Shown here in pieces: positions 5,817 to 6,208 of a DNA stretch of 6,208 bases; the stretch's first letter is position 1; the number at the start of each line of letters is the position of its first letter. This DNA is from an uncultured Methylocystaceae bacterium. Lineage in GTDB: Bacteria; Pseudomonadota; Alphaproteobacteria; Rhizobiales; Beijerinckiaceae. Position numbers and translations under genes: made by a program. The notes under the pieces are model-generated. The model was not told the DNA's origin. It did not search any database and was given only the letters and a program-made list of their open reading frames with translations. The stretch is from the NCBI GenBank assembly GCA_945956975.1, contig CAMFKC010000155.1, forward strand, positions 1 to 6,208. Direction: 5' to 3'.

Positions 5817-6208
5817 TCACGCAGGCAGGCTTTGGCCGAGAAGGGCGTCCAACTCCGCGAAGTCCGAGATGATCGTGCCGGCGCCGGCGGCCGCAAGTGC
5901 GGCAGTTTCGTGGTAGCCCCATGACACGCCGATCGCGCGCACGCCGGCCGCTCTCGCCATCGCCATGTCGAAGGTCGTGTCGCCGATCATGAAGGCGTCT
6001 TCGGCTGGCGCGCCGGTCTCGGCCAGCGCGGCGAGGATCATGTCGGGCGCGGGCTTGGAGGGATGGTCGTCCGCCGTCTGCACGGTGGCGAACAGCGGCG
6101 CCCAGTTCATGCGCTCGAAGAGGTGATGCACGCCGCGCCGCGACTTGCCGGTGGCGACGCCCAGCATGAAGCCGGGATCGGCGCCATAGCGCGCCACCGC
6201 CTCTGCAG
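5817..6208 (-). CDS. HAD-superfamily (IA) phosphatase, C-terminal part (N-terminus outside window)
   Basis: The last 129 or so residues of a HAD hydrolase, probably phosphoglycolate-phosphatase-like; the gene runs off the right edge, so motif I (the DxD nucleophile) and the cap domain are not seen. Present are motif II in GVATGKSRRGV (Thr in GVATG), motif III Lys in HPSKPAPDMI and motif IV MIGDTTFDMAMARAAG with the metal-binding Asp pair. The GTG codon at 6197 is internal, not a start: the frame stays open to the edge and reads AEAVARYGADPGF into the motif II strand, as expected mid-protein. The substrate cannot be deduced. The stop codon lies just before the ATP12 start, so the two genes are very probably one transcript. 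I recall this HAD-ATP12 pairing, often with an RluC-type pseudouridine synthase gene upstream, from other alphaproteobacteria. Confidence 0.88.
   Translation of the reverse strand, partial: AEAVARYGADPGFMLGVATGKSRRGVHHLFERMNWAPLFATVQTADDHPSKPAPDMILAALAETGAPAEDAFMIGDTTFDMAMARAAGVRAIGVSWGYHETAALAAAGAGTIISDFAELDALLGQSLPA

Noticed and set aside
4981..5916. A 311-residue plus-strand open frame antisense to ATP12
   Set aside because: Arg/His/Asp-rich shadow translation without domain signal; ATP12 on the other strand matches its family throughout.

Overview
The window is high-GC, gene-dense bacterial DNA. An ATP12-family F1-ATPase assembly chaperone (known mainly from Alphaproteobacteria and mitochondria), a TAG-like glycosylase of a type I recall from alphaproteobacteria, and an intergenic palindromic repeat (CGTCATTGCGAG ... 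CTCGCAATGACG) resembling those common in Hyphomicrobiales together point to an alphaproteobacterium, probably of that order. No genus can be assigned from the sequence alone.

Layout. Positions 1-82 hold no supported gene. A 12-TM major facilitator of the metabolite:H+ symporter type (83-1384, minus) lies directly downstream of a DNA-3-methyladenine glycosylase I-like gene (1457-2182, minus). A small DUF4260 membrane protein (2219-2635, plus) diverges from the glycosylase across only 36 bp. It converges on a benzoylformate-decarboxylase-like thiamine diphosphate enzyme (2642-4297, minus), with 6 bp between the stop codons. That enzyme gene diverges from an Lrp/AsnC-type regulator (4413-4889, plus) across a 115-bp regulatory region, so the regulator is the obvious candidate to control it. 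A 96-bp palindromic repeat fills the gap between the convergent regulator and ATP12 genes. The right end is a minus-strand pair: a HAD-superfamily phosphatase, whose N-terminus is cut off by the window edge, followed by ATP12 (5005-5811), tightly coupled to it.

How the genes work together. The clearest functional unit is the divergent regulator/2-oxo-acid decarboxylase pair, which looks like a locally regulated catabolic step. The symporter may import a small carboxylate, but nothing in the sequence links it to the decarboxylase. The glycosylase (base-excision repair), the HAD phosphatase and ATP12 are housekeeping-type genes.

I see no CRISPR array, integrase, transposase, RNA gene or convincing new multi-gene system. 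The points most worth a second look are the altered active-site residues of the decarboxylase, the absence of the canonical TAG glutamate and zinc ligands in the glycosylase, and the palindromic repeat. Comparisons with E. coli TAG and P. putida benzoylformate decarboxylase were made by eye from remembered sequences.
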